64,000 bases of DNA. Source: Symsagittifera roscoffensis (lineage: Eukaryota > Xenacoelomorpha > Acoela > Convolutidae). Each line of letters opens with the position of its first letter. The stretch's first letter is position 1. Shown here piece after piece: positions 54,791 to 64,000 of this stretch. A program made the translations under genes and the position numbers. The stretch spans positions 24,070,013 to 24,134,012 of the forward strand of contig NC_087071.1 of assembly GCF_963678635.1 (NCBI RefSeq), given 5' to 3'. The notes under the pieces are model-generated. The model was given only the letters and a program-made list of their open reading frames with translations, did not search any database and was not told the DNA's origin.

Positions 54791-55247
54791 TTTCGTTGTT
54801 TCAATCATGTTCTATATTGTAAGACTGTTAGTGTGTAACATTGAATATGTGTTATTGGTTGATTCCATTTATATAGGCATATTGGTTAGTTAATGTATGA
54901 CTTTTAAAATTTGTGTCTTCTTGTATTGATGATGATGTTGTGGCATCTGAGTCGGAGAACTATATTTGTTCGTCGATCGGGTTATTTTTGTTTATGGAAA
55001 CTTTTAATGCTTTAAGTTCCTGTATTGTGTTTGTGTCTGATTCTGAGACTGCCTTCCTTTGTTTTGAAAGTCGTTTTCTGATAATTTGTTTTTGTTTTGT
55101 TATGGTTTTTTTTCGTGTATTCCGTTTTGATCTTATTTATCCTAGTGTTTGTCTCTGTGGTGTGATTACAAGATCGTATCTTTCGTTTGTTATTAAACAA
55201 TTATGTAATGCGATTGTTTGTTTGTTACCTAGTTTATCTCTTGACAT
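54791..55247 (-). pseudogene. ORF1 of element 2 (broken)
   Basis: It starts at ATG 55247; the first ~36 codons align with element 1 ORF1 (LGNKQTI-LHNC, YDLVITP) before a TAG. The basic remainder is recognisable but disrupted. Confidence 0.65.
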
Positions 55248-56408
55248 AAGGTTTAGGATGATGGGTGCAATATTTGGGTTAGAGGTTTTTAATCCATAAA
55301 ACTGTTAGTTTAGACGTTTTGTGTGGCTGTCTTATCTTGGGGCATAGATTGTCGTGGTTTGACGGGTTGCAGAGAAGGTAGTATATTGATTCGTGAGAAT
55401 AGTTTTTTTTTCTCGTTATCAAGTTCCAATTTATGATAGACTTACCTAATCTTACTTAGGGGATGTGATTTCGGATCAAGTGTTGGAGAATAGTAAATCA
55501 ATCCACAAGTTCTTCACTGTTTATCTTAATTACAAGGCTTAGTTATTTCAAAACTTCTATTAGTCCTGGGTCTTTGATAAGGGTTTGGTAGTGAATCGAC
55601 GTTTGAGGGCGTTAGACACTTTGAAAATGTGGAGGGAGAACGAAAATGTTCCGTTTGGATCAAGGAATTCCTTGATTATCAGAAAAGAAAAAAATTAGTT
55701 TAAACGACTGTTCAAAGATCCAAGGAAAGCCTTGATAAGTTGAGTTTTTTAAAAGAGAAAAAAGGACGAGCCTTGATAAAGATTAATGTGAAGCTTTGAG
55801 TGTGAAAAGCTTAAAATTAAAACTTAGGATGATGTTAGTTTTGTGTAATTTGCTGTTATTTTTTAGTCGATGAAGCTGGGATGAAGAAAGGATATGACAG
55901 ATTATTAAAAGTAATGATGGTTTTTTGTTTTAACTAATTTTTGTAATTTTGTTCAATAAATTATTTTATATAAAATGTTTTGATTCAGTGCAGATTTTTT
56001 GATGATAACGACTTGTGTTGTTTTAATCAGCCGTAATTGTATAAACAGTAGGTTTAGCACCATTAAGGTTACTGAAGGATTTTTTCAAATCTTATGTCAT
56101 TGAAAAAAAAATTAAAATTACTGCGGAAAGGATTCTAATTACATAGGTTAGTTCCGGTTTCCGTCTTACTATCATAAAGTCAATCGGTAGATTTCTTCCT
56201 AGTCGTAGATCGTGCCTTGTCCTTGGTCTTCTCGCAATATCTGGTAATTCTCGTATTGTTTGGAAAAGTCGCGGTGATCTATTGAATCGGAGAGACATTT
56301 CTAATAAATCGTCTATTTCATGTAACATTTTTGCAATTTCGCAATTGTCTAATTTCAAAATCAATTTTTTCTAAATCTAAGTTAGCTAAGGTCTTAATCA
56401 AGACTTTT
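55248..56408 (-). promoter_or_regulatory. 5' leader of element 2 with conserved small ORF (56092-56364)
   Basis: It contains the same triple GGTTGGAGA-type motif (~55363, ~55480, ~55586) and AAGG/CCTT hairpin remnants as element 1. A 90-codon frame (ATG 56364; the matching internal Met at ~56322) is homologous to the leader ORF of element 1 and still open, although every large gene of this copy is broken. Confidence 0.65.
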
Positions 56409-56418
56409 GGTCGCACCA
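56401..56418 (-). promoter_or_regulatory. Primer-binding site of element 2
   Basis: TGGTGCGACCAAAAGTCT on the minus strand, two bases from the 5' LTR; it differs from element 1 at one position. Confidence 0.7.
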
Positions 56419-56420
56419 GA

Positions 56421-56799
56421 TGAGTTATGTACTATTGACTGTACTCATAGAGTAACTTCAGATAAGGTACACCGTTTGCTTGTCACGCTATCTTGTTTTC
56501 GGCCGGATATGTTCGTGCAACTACTTAGTCTAAAACCGATTTTAATCTTACTCTTTTATCTCCTAGTCTTAATAGATCTAGTGTATACTGGTTTATGCGA
56601 GTTAGTTTCCAGAAGGAGAACGACTGTATTCTAAGTTTTATTCAAATTGCTCTGGTCCTGAAACTACAAGTAACTTCAGCTCTTACAAATAAGTGTAAAT
56701 ACTAGTCATGGAATATGATTGCTTTAGTTAACAAAACTTTATAGAGTTAAAGAATTATATTTATAAACAATTATACAATTCAGTTTAGAACTGGTTAAA
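56421..56799 (-). repeat. 5' LTR of element 2
   Basis: 379 bp. The last bases have changed from TTCCA to TTAAA. Followed by CAAA (56800-56803), the target duplication. Confidence 0.8.
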
Positions 56800-56803
56800 C
56801 AAA

Positions 56804-57005
56804 TGCAAAACTATGATAGTCGTAACCCAAGTGGGGAGAGGGGGAGAGTAGTCCGTCTTATTTTTTTTGTCTCGAAGTGTTCCCTAGGGGTTTTCATAAC
56901 TGTTAGAAAGGCTATCAATATCTAAACCAAATATGTACTGCGTCCGATTGATGCGTTCTCGATTTGTTCCCGCTTTGGATCAACTCCAGGGCCGCGGCAC
57001 CAAAA
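56804..57005 (-). other. BEL copy A leader, right part, with primer-binding site
   Basis: It continues the copy A leader interrupted by element 2; homologous to 60954-61419 but shorter. Minus-strand TGCCGCGGCCCTGGAGTTGA-type sequence, starting TGG at 57002, is the primer-binding site, a few bases from LTR 2. Confidence 0.65.
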
Positions 57006-57245
57006 TGAGCTGACAAAACTGTAAAATCTGAGCAAAATGTTTTTTCCATAAATCAAATTGTCACAAGAAATGCATATACTTTAGTAATCTTAAATTTTAT
57101 ATTCAATTCAAACAAGTTGAAACAGCACAGAGTTTAAACGGGAGAGTGCGTTCACACTTTTGTAGAATTCGGCTTTATTGACAGACCAAAACATGTCAAT
57201 CGAGGTCGGCAAATTTATTCTTCATGTAGTATTTGCTCAGCAAGA
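57006..57245 (-). repeat. BEL LTR 2 (shared by copies A and B)
   Basis: TGAGCTGACA … GCTCAGCAAGA, 240 bp. It lacks the middle part that holds the tRNA-like segment in LTR 1. A purine-rich tract on the minus strand (GGCTGAGGA) precedes it on the copy B side. Confidence 0.65.
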
Positions 57246-59630
57246 TCCTCAGCCCCGAAGAGTCGAGTCCAAATGGCGAGACCGAACTCACACGAGTCTA
57301 AATGAGTTACCGATGATTTAGCGGTGACTTAGAGTTGACAATTTTCCATCGGAGCTTTTCCAGTAGAAGACTTTTTACCTTCCTTTCGAGGAGGAGAAGT
57401 GCGGTCTGCACCTTACAAGAGGTCATTGAGCGTGTTTTCGCACTCAGGTTTAGTGCATTTCCTAGCTTTCGAGCAAATACGGAACAAGTGGTCCGCTTGG
57501 AGACAGGAGACTCAGTTTTTTTCCTTGAAGAAGTTCCGTCCCCTGAACGGATATTTAGCAGCGCACTGCGGGCGGGGAGGACGTCAACATTGTTCGGCTT
57601 AGCACTGGATGCAAAACATCAACTGGAAGTTTTTGTCAGACGGTTCTTCGTTTTTGATTTACAAAAAAAATTTATCATACGCTCAAGAGTTTTGGCATTT
57701 TCGTTCAACCACTCGTTGAAATCAAGGAGATTAGGGCATCAACGATTGCATTTGACCGTTTAGGATGACCAAGACTCCATCATATTCGGAAGCAATTTAC
57801 ATGAAGCTTGATTCAAGATGGCGGTTCCGTTCAGATCATCCTCTTAAGGCAAAGATCATAACACAACAACGAGACTTGAAATAACACAAGCAAAATTAGT
57901 TATGCTTTCTGAACTGTGCATTTTCACTGGTGGAACGCTGTCAAATTTTTCGAGGTGGGCGTTCAAGATGGTTTGAGGTTGCCAAAATTTTCGTTCAAGG
58001 ACCCTTAGTGCGTCCCTGTACATTCGACCTGAATACGCGAAGACCGCTAATGCCAACTCAGCTCTACCAGTTACCAGTGTTTTAGGGCATGTCAGCTTGA
58101 CGTCATCCGAATGAGTTGACTGCGAATCAGCAGCCCTCCGAAACTGACCTATCCATTCTTGCCGTTCCAACGGATTACCATCATACTTAGAAAATATCCG
58201 TTCAAGTTTATGGATCCTTCCTGTTTGATGCCAAGACTTCGGCAAAGTCTAGAGCGGATATCGTTTGAGATTGCGGATTGACATAATTCGGGACAGGTTG
58301 GTGTACTGCGGACGGATTCGAACAATACGGCTGATGAACGGATGAGCAAGTAATATCCGACTCAAATGGTGAAAGCAAGGGAACTTGCTCGGATGGTGGA
58401 GTGAAATAGTAAATTGCTCCACTGCAATTGTAGGTGAAAGTTACGGATTTTTGAGAGGCAACAGGTGTAACTGCTTCAAATATGTGCGATGACTCATTCA
58501 AAGCTATTGGGTTGCAAACTGCGGGAGACGATGCTGCAACTGCAGGGAACCACGATGAGAGATTCCGGTAAGAAAACTGACTGAATTAGCTGGGATGACC
58601 TACAGTGGTTACTGCCAAAACAACTAGAGTATGAGTAGATAAATTTATATAAGAAGGTGATGGAACGTTTTAAGGTTTAGCAGAAGTGGCAGCCTCGGCA
58701 TTAACCCACTTAACAGCATCTGAAAACCTTGTAGTTGTGTTACATCTTGACTTAATTTCGACCCATATTCACCGATATTTTGCTGAATTATTTCCGGCAG
58801 CAATCTGCGTATGAGATTTAGGAATCATGGGAAGTACTTTAGCTCCATGCATCAACGTAGAAGACAAGCCACCTAATGGGGCGTTACAGACAGGAACGAC
58901 ATCCACCGGGGCTTTATAGGGAACCGTATTCAATCCAGAAGTGTTTGCGGTCGGTTTCTCTGCGAGAGCTTACCGAGCTATCAAACAGGTAAACATAGTC
59001 TGAGTCTTCCTCCAATTCAGCTTCAGCTCTTTTGGTTTTAACTCAACAAACTTTTTGCTAATCTTCCCGCGGATTTGTACTACTTCCAATTTTTGCTTGA
59101 TTTCCAAAAATGCATTGATGCTTCACTTTGTCCCTCGATATCTACTGTTCTTAATATAGTCAACACCAACTTATTTTCCGTTGACTGCAAGTCATTAAAA
59201 CTAATTTACTCTGATTTGAGAACTTAGACCGATGTAAACTTCAGGGTTTTTCCGAACTCTTCGAGGAAGCCACTTCCCCCGAACGCCATGACACGGACCT
59301 TACTTTTTCTGCAGATCCTACATAGTTCCTAGCTTTCTGATTTTCCTCATTGTGTCTTTTTGTCACCAGGTCAAGCCGGTGTTTCAAATCTTATCGCAAA
59401 TCTGATTTCTCTTAGTAGCCTTTTCCGCCATTTGACTTAGTTCATCTTTTTGAAATTTTTGATTTTCCTGGAAAACATTTGAATTTTTGATGTAATTCTC
59501 AATAACAACCCCTTAGTTTTTTGTGCTCTATGGCTTCTTGATTGTATTTATGAACATTGAGAAGCTCAATTTTCAAATTACGCCGAGACTCAAGAAGCTT
59601 TTGGACTTTATGGCTTATTTCCTGATTCAT
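57246..59630 (-). pseudogene. BEL copy B: gag only, pol deleted
   Basis: The gag start is ATG 59630 (MNQEISHKVQKLLESRRNL). The DUF1759-like region is best preserved at 57856-58245 (FSKYDGNPLERQEWIGQFRR … AELALAVFAYSGRMYRDAL). The knuckle region lies at ~57510-57400 (CLQADHLFRIC … CTKPECEN). Beyond ~57350 the sequence switches to the 100 bp next to LTR 2, so protease, RT, RNase H and integrase are all missing. Frameshifts are present. Confidence 0.7.
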
Positions 59631-61393
59631 TGGGACAAAATGATACGATGTGCTTTTACAATTAAAAAGTGGGACTTCACAAACCTTAATTAAGTACAAA
59701 AAAGAAAGGAAATTAGAGCACTGTATCATATATGCAAAAACATATAGAACGACAACAAGGCGAAACTTCTGAGCTAAATACCTGCATAACCCGGCTAGAT
59801 GCTCCTGCATTTTCGACTAGGATGAAAGTACGATGCTTAAAGAGAGCACGTTGCTTCTTATTCAATCTTATTTTCCTCTTTTTCTTAGCAACAAGTGTTC
59901 TGAGATTTTCGCCCTATCTGCGAATGATCCGGAAAACTTTGATCTCAAATTTGTTGGATTGGTGTTATCTCTAGTACCGTTTGCGCAAACGCTTATCCCT
60001 AGTTTTACGTTTTGATATCAAATAATCGACTATACTGATTGTCAGAAGACTTGAATTTTTTGATTTCTGAGACATTTGATCAGTGCCGTTGCGTTGACAA
60101 TACATGGCACTAATTTTTGCGACAGCGTTTTAGAATGGCTACATGTTCAACTTCGTACAAAAGATTTAAATTATGGCTCCGATGCTTACTACTAACTAAC
60201 GAACTATGTCGCGCAACGGAAACACCAGAAGAGGCATACCGTATCGCACTGTCATAAGAAAGGTGAGACAAATATGCGAAAACAAATGTGAGTTTTTTAT
60301 GATATTCAATTGATGGTATAAAAATGACTCAAAGTAGTGTTGTGCAGTTTTACGGGGGTTAAAGGCGTTGAGGTTTAAACTTACACATAGTGATTACGGA
60401 GTGACGTGGGTAACTTTTCTAGAGCATGATGCAATGAGCTCGCACCAACAGCAAAAACCAATAGTGGTTTTATACGAAAGAAATGGAAGGGGCGGATTTA
60501 TTTATTTTACGAACGTTTTCGGGTAGCTTTAGGGGGCGTCGTATAAAGTAGGTCAAAGTCCCGTTAACCACTTGGAGTAAAACTGAGGTTGCCGGAGCTC
60601 AAACTATTTAAAAAGACTGTTTTTTTTCTTAATTATTATAGATTAAACTGAAATTTTCAACAGTTCCGATCGAGGGCGTTAAGTTTTGTTTAAAAGTCCA
60701 CTTTTGATTTCTTTTCATTTTTTGTTAGGGTCTTGCCTTATTGTTAGGGTCCACAGTTTTGGCCCATAATCTTCTGAAAAATCAAACCATTTGTTTTTAA
60801 AATTTTTTTAGATACTATTTTTAATGAAAAAGTGTCTAAAACCTGTTACCGCGTTTTGCCACTTAACAATTTTTATCTTTTGAAAATTGCATAAAAAATA
60901 GCACAACAAAAATTATCACATGGATTATGAAAATTTTATGCAAACTTGACAAATGCAAAACTATGATAGTCGAAACCCAAGTGGGGAGAAGGGTCTCTTT
61001 TACAGTTTTGTAGTTTTTTCCCTACCGTCCCCAGACGGCCACTTCATTCGGAGTCTTTCTGTCAATAACCTTCTGAAATCGACAAAATTTCCTTCTGGTG
61101 CGGCTTATCTCGGTCGAACTCAACAACTGAACAGGTCTTGGTTGCGCATAACACTCTCGACACCGGTTAAAAAAGACCTCTGTATATCCCGCCTCCGTAT
61201 TTCCCAACTGCCTGTCTGTAGTGCCTCCGTTCCCTGGGGGTTATCACAACTGTCTCGAAACGTTCCTTGGGGGGATCACAACTGTCTGGAAACGTTCTCT
61301 TGGGGTTTCACAACTGTCTGAAAGGCTTTCATTTTCTAAACCAATTGCGTACTGCATCCGATTAATTTGTTCCCGAGTCGTTCCCGCTTTGAA
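59631..61393 (-). other. BEL copy B leader, with uninterrupted element 2 target site
   Basis: Non-coding and homologous to the copy A leader. CAAA at 60950-60953 is the unoccupied counterpart of the element 2 insertion site. Three 32-33-bp tandem units with CACAACTGTCT lie at 61228-61324; copy A has a single unit (~56873-56910). Confidence 0.65.
61228..61324. repeat. Three 32-33-bp tandem units in BEL leader
   Basis: Units start CGTTCCCTGGG, CGTTCCTTGGG and CGTTCTCTTGG, and each contains CACAACTGTCT. Absent as an array in copy A. Confidence 0.85.
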
Positions 61394-61416
61394 TCAACTC
61401 CCGGGTCGCGCCACCA
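61394..61416 (-). promoter_or_regulatory. Primer-binding site of BEL copy B
   Basis: The minus strand starts TGGTGGCGCGACCCGGGAG, three bases after LTR 3. The match to a tRNA 3' end appears long, up to the T-loop side; I have not identified the tRNA. Confidence 0.6.
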
Positions 61417-61419
61417 AAT

Positions 61420-62221
61420 TGTGCTGACGAAGCAGATGTAATATCTGTGCAGAATGTGTTTTCCATAAAGCAAATTGTCACAACAATCGCATAGATTTCG
61501 GTAATTTTACAGTTGATATTCAATTCAGACAAGTTGAAACAGCACCGAACTTTCGCGTAAGAGTGCGTTCACACTTTTGCAAAACACGGCTTTTTTGACA
61601 GACGAAAACCTATCAGCCAAGGTGGGCCAAGGCCATTTTTTTTAAACTAGTTTAAATTGCTCAATTTTACTAAACAAACAGAAAGGGTTTTGTTGGTGGG
61701 CCGCTCCGCCATCTGTTCTTGCATTGTATGCCCGGGTTGACCATATTTTTGTAAGGAAACATCGTTTCCATGAATAGCGCCATTTATGGTGCGACGTATG
61801 GTTTGCATGGTAGAAAAATTTAAAATCTAATAAAAGTGTATTTTGTACTACAGATACTTTTTCTCAGTCATTTTTGTCAAATAACCTCTATTTTACGGTT
61901 TTCTAGAAAAAAAAAACTATGGTGAAAAATCTCTTCCATACGTAGCACCATATATGTTGCGACGCATGATTTGCATGGTGAACATTTTTGATATTCTACC
62001 AACAGCTAGCATAACGATGAGAAACCGTTTTATTACTATTTTACTCCGTTAAAAAGCTATTTTAAGGGTTTTCGAAACCAACGTATGTGCTACGTATGAT
62101 TAGTCATTTTCCATGCGAATCATGCATGGATGTGCATTGTTGCGCATTATCTTCTATGGTGGGCAACCCTGGTGCAACTATAGTTCAAACTTATTCTTAA
62201 TTTACTATTTGCTCAGCAACA
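61420..62221 (-). repeat. BEL LTR 3 (5' LTR of copy B) with a MITE inside
   Basis: TGTGCTGACG … GCTCAGCAACA. Without the 442-bp insertion at 61731-62172 it is about 360 bp. The ~120 bp to its right (62222-62340) resemble the segment after LTR 2 (57246-57341), hinting at a further, lost copy. Confidence 0.65.
61731..62172. mobile_element. 442-bp MITE with CCCGGGTTGACC-type ends
   Basis: The left end CCCGGGTTGACCAT and the reverse complement of the right end CCAGGGTTGCCCACCAT are related; same ends as 24822-25699. LTR 1 provides the empty site (…ATATGCAACTATAG); here TG flanks both sides, giving a 2-bp duplication. No coding frame. Confidence 0.7.
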
Positions 62222-63375
62222 TCCTCATCACCCGAAGAGGAAAGTCCGAATGGCGAGTCCGAAATTACTCGAGCTCGAATGGTTTTGTTCAGCGATGAGT
62301 TACCGATATTAGCGGTGAAATATAGTTGACTTTTAGCAATGAGTTAGCGATACTTATTGCTAATTTCGAGCTACCTTTTAAAAATAACACATTTCCAGCC
62401 CTGAAACACAATAAAACTTGACTAGCAAATTTTCATCGATGACTATTATTGGGAACTCAATACGGGTACATGGTATTTGTAAACGAAATATTATAGCACT
62501 CAGCATCCACTGTGTGATCAAAAAAAATTATGCGGCTAAAACGATAGTTTTTGTTTGGTAACCTATTAATCTGATTTGACACATTTACCAAGATTTTAAT
62601 CTGATTTGACGTATTTTACCAAGAAGCGCAGTTTTCGATGGCTAAAAAAAGCTTTAAGCATCGACAAGACTGATCGTATTAGGGCGAAGCACTGATTGTT
62701 TCGACTGCCTTTTAAGTTCTATGGAGCAGAAGTAACATGAAAACTTAAAATGTAAAATGGAATCAATTTTTTTGAGTTTGGGGTTGTTAGTGAAAACATC
62801 CCCCCACAGTCAATAATAGGAAAAAATTCATAGATTTTGCTCCTATTAACTATTCAATTTTGGCATATAAGCTTCCTTGAACCAAATTGGAACGATTTCT
62901 AAGACGGATTAAATCTCGCTTATGCGTTAATAGCGCGAATTATATCGCGCGTTAATTGTCCCAAATTGGCCAAAATAGCAACAGTTAACTCCACCATAAC
63001 TCTACAAAAAATGATCACAGGTGAAATCTCTTTTCAAACTTAAGCTTAGGACAACAATAGTTTTCGACTGATGGAAAGATTTTTCCGTCAAAAATCGCTA
63101 GTTAAAAAGTCAAAATATGTCTGAAGAAAAAAAACCCACCCGAGCAGAAATATTCCCTTATTTTCGTTAAGAAAGTCAGAACAATAACTCAGAACTACAC
63201 CAGAACTACACCATGGTTTGAACAGTAAATGAAAATTGTACTGTTTTTTAAGCATTAGTTATTTTTAATATCGGCGTTTTTTCTCCAAACAAGTTTTTAC
63301 GAATTTTTATACATAATTTGAAACGCGATTATTTTGTTCTGAGCTGAAATTAAAAGTATATATTTCAACTCTAAC
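62222..63375. other. Non-coding right flank
   Basis: The first ~120 bases resemble BEL sequence next to LTR 2, then GCGATGAGTTAxCGAT units, then unremarkable AT-rich DNA with two near copies of TTTAATCTGATTTGAC at about 62570 and 62600. No gene seen. Confidence 0.5.
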
Positions 63376-63691
63376 CAGGGGGCGGATCTAGGATTTTCTA
63401 GAGGGGGGCGGATCTTCAAAAAAAGTTTTAACATTTTGTCGACCCTTTTTTAGGTCGATCAAATTGATTTTCCGAGCTCGCCGCAGGCAAATTTTTGAGA
63501 AAAAAAAGAGGCCACTTTTTCAGGCACTTTTTTGAAAATGTGGACCAAAAAAACTCTCCCCTTCAAAATTAGTATAAATTGGCGCCCATGGCGCCTTTAA
63601 AAAACAACTTTAGGGCCGTCAGCCAAAAATGGATATCTCAAAATAGTACAAAGGGACCCTTTGGGTCGGCAGGTGGTCGAATCCGCCCCTG
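63376..63691. mobile_element. 316-bp hAT-like MITE
   Basis: Starts CAGGGGGCGGATCTAGG and ends ATCCGCCCCTG. The flanking 8-mers ACTCTAAC (63368-63375) and CCTCTGAC (63692-63699) agree at 6 of 8 positions, the duplication length expected of hAT elements. No transposase frame. A second GGGGGGCGGATCT lies just inside the left end. Confidence 0.7.
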
Positions 63692-64000
63692 CCTCTGACT
63701 TTCTTTCGTTAAGTTTAAATAGTGCTAATTTGGCCAGTTTGGGATAATTAATGAGCGACATATTTATTGCTAATATCGCTGAAATCGTTTATTTAACCCG
63801 CGTAGAAACCGATGCAAATAAATTGATGAATGCTATTTGGCTATTTAAATTTTTGTTTAATGCAAATTATACAATTCTCTTTTACATAGCGCGTGGGGGA
63901 TACTTTCCAAAGAAAAACTGAAAAAATATATGATTTCGTTTTTAAAGTGAACACTACAGCATAGAAATGGAACATTGATGGATTAACCCTGGTATGAGCC
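63692..64000. other. Right window edge, non-coding
   Basis: About 300 AT-rich bases. I see no gene or repeat here. Confidence 0.5.

Larger units (their letters stand above)
33719..56799 (-). mobile_element. Element 2: old, decayed relative of element 1 (23.1 kb)
   Basis: Same family and gene order as element 1, minus strand: LTR, leader ORF, ORF1, Gag-Pol, integrase remnant, membrane protein, P/S/Q frame, Env, accessory, LTR. The two LTRs differ at many positions by eye, consistent with an old insertion. All large frames carry stops and frameshifts. It has gained a threefold pol duplication (42851-48360) and a 2.1-kb insertion (49391-51555), and lost most of the integrase and the Env signal peptide. 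Confidence 0.85.
26681..62221 (-). mobile_element. BEL/Pao tandem array (LTR-copy A-LTR-copy B-LTR), interrupted by element 2
   Basis: Three related LTRs (26681-27093, 57006-57245, 61420-62221) enclose two minus-strand BEL/Pao bodies. Copy A is 27094-33718 plus 56804-57005; copy B is 57246-61419. Both have gag and CCHC sequence; only copy A retains A17/RNase H, integrase and the C-terminal DUF5641-like part. Sharing the middle LTR is the expected product of unequal recombination between LTRs. Element 2 (33719-56799) is inserted in the leader of copy A. Confidence 0.75.

Noticed and set aside
1-64000. CRISPR arrays, bacterial operons, rRNA
   Set aside because: No direct repeats with unique spacers, no ribosome-binding pattern, no rRNA-like sequence; the DNA is eukaryotic.

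Overview
The window looks like nematode nuclear DNA, probably Caenorhabditis or a relative. The evidence is an AT-rich sequence, a 7TM chemoreceptor-like exon with short-intron splice sites, a 44-nt spliceosomal intron with a TTTTCAG acceptor, and BEL/Pao and Ty3/gypsy-type LTR elements. Almost all of the 64 kb is nested mobile DNA. I found no bacterial features, rRNA or CRISPR.

Left flank (1-5624): a 30-bp minisatellite with a 107-108 bp higher-order period, a decayed Ty3/gypsy integrase remnant, and one minus-strand exon of a serpentine receptor-like gene.

Element 1 (5625-24540, minus strand) is the centrepiece. It is an 18,916-bp LTR retroelement with 410-bp LTRs that differ at one position, a 4-bp CTGT target duplication, and a candidate tRNA primer-binding site. 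In transcription order it carries: a small leader ORF; a basic 155-aa ORF; a 2138-aa Gag-protease-RT-RNase H polyprotein; a separate +1-frame integrase ORF; a two-exon membrane protein; a P/S/Q-rich frame with one stop; a 797-aa Env-like glycoprotein followed by a conserved tail frame; and an accessory gene now split in two. Most neighbouring frames overlap. This is a large, complex endogenous-retrovirus-like element, most of whose genes I cannot assign to a family.

24545-62221: next to element 1 lie a TIR element with a second TIR element nested in it, then a BEL/Pao array (26681-62221, minus strand) in the order LTR - copy A - LTR - copy B - LTR. Copy A has lost its reverse transcriptase. 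Copy B has lost everything after the gag zinc knuckles. An old, decayed relative of element 1 (element 2, 33719-56799, TSD CAAA) is inserted in the leader of BEL copy A. The matching uninterrupted sequence survives in copy B at 60950-60953. Element 2 contains a ~1.97-kb threefold tandem repeat of RT/RNase H sequence, a loss of most of the integrase, and a 2.1-kb foreign insertion.

Because elements 1 and 2 are diverged copies of the same family, comparing them shows which frames are really coding. It supports the leader ORF, the membrane-protein intron, the Env tail and the fusion of the two accessory ORFs. It also exposes where element 1 is newly broken. The right end (62222-64000) holds only degenerate repeats and a 316-bp hAT-like MITE.
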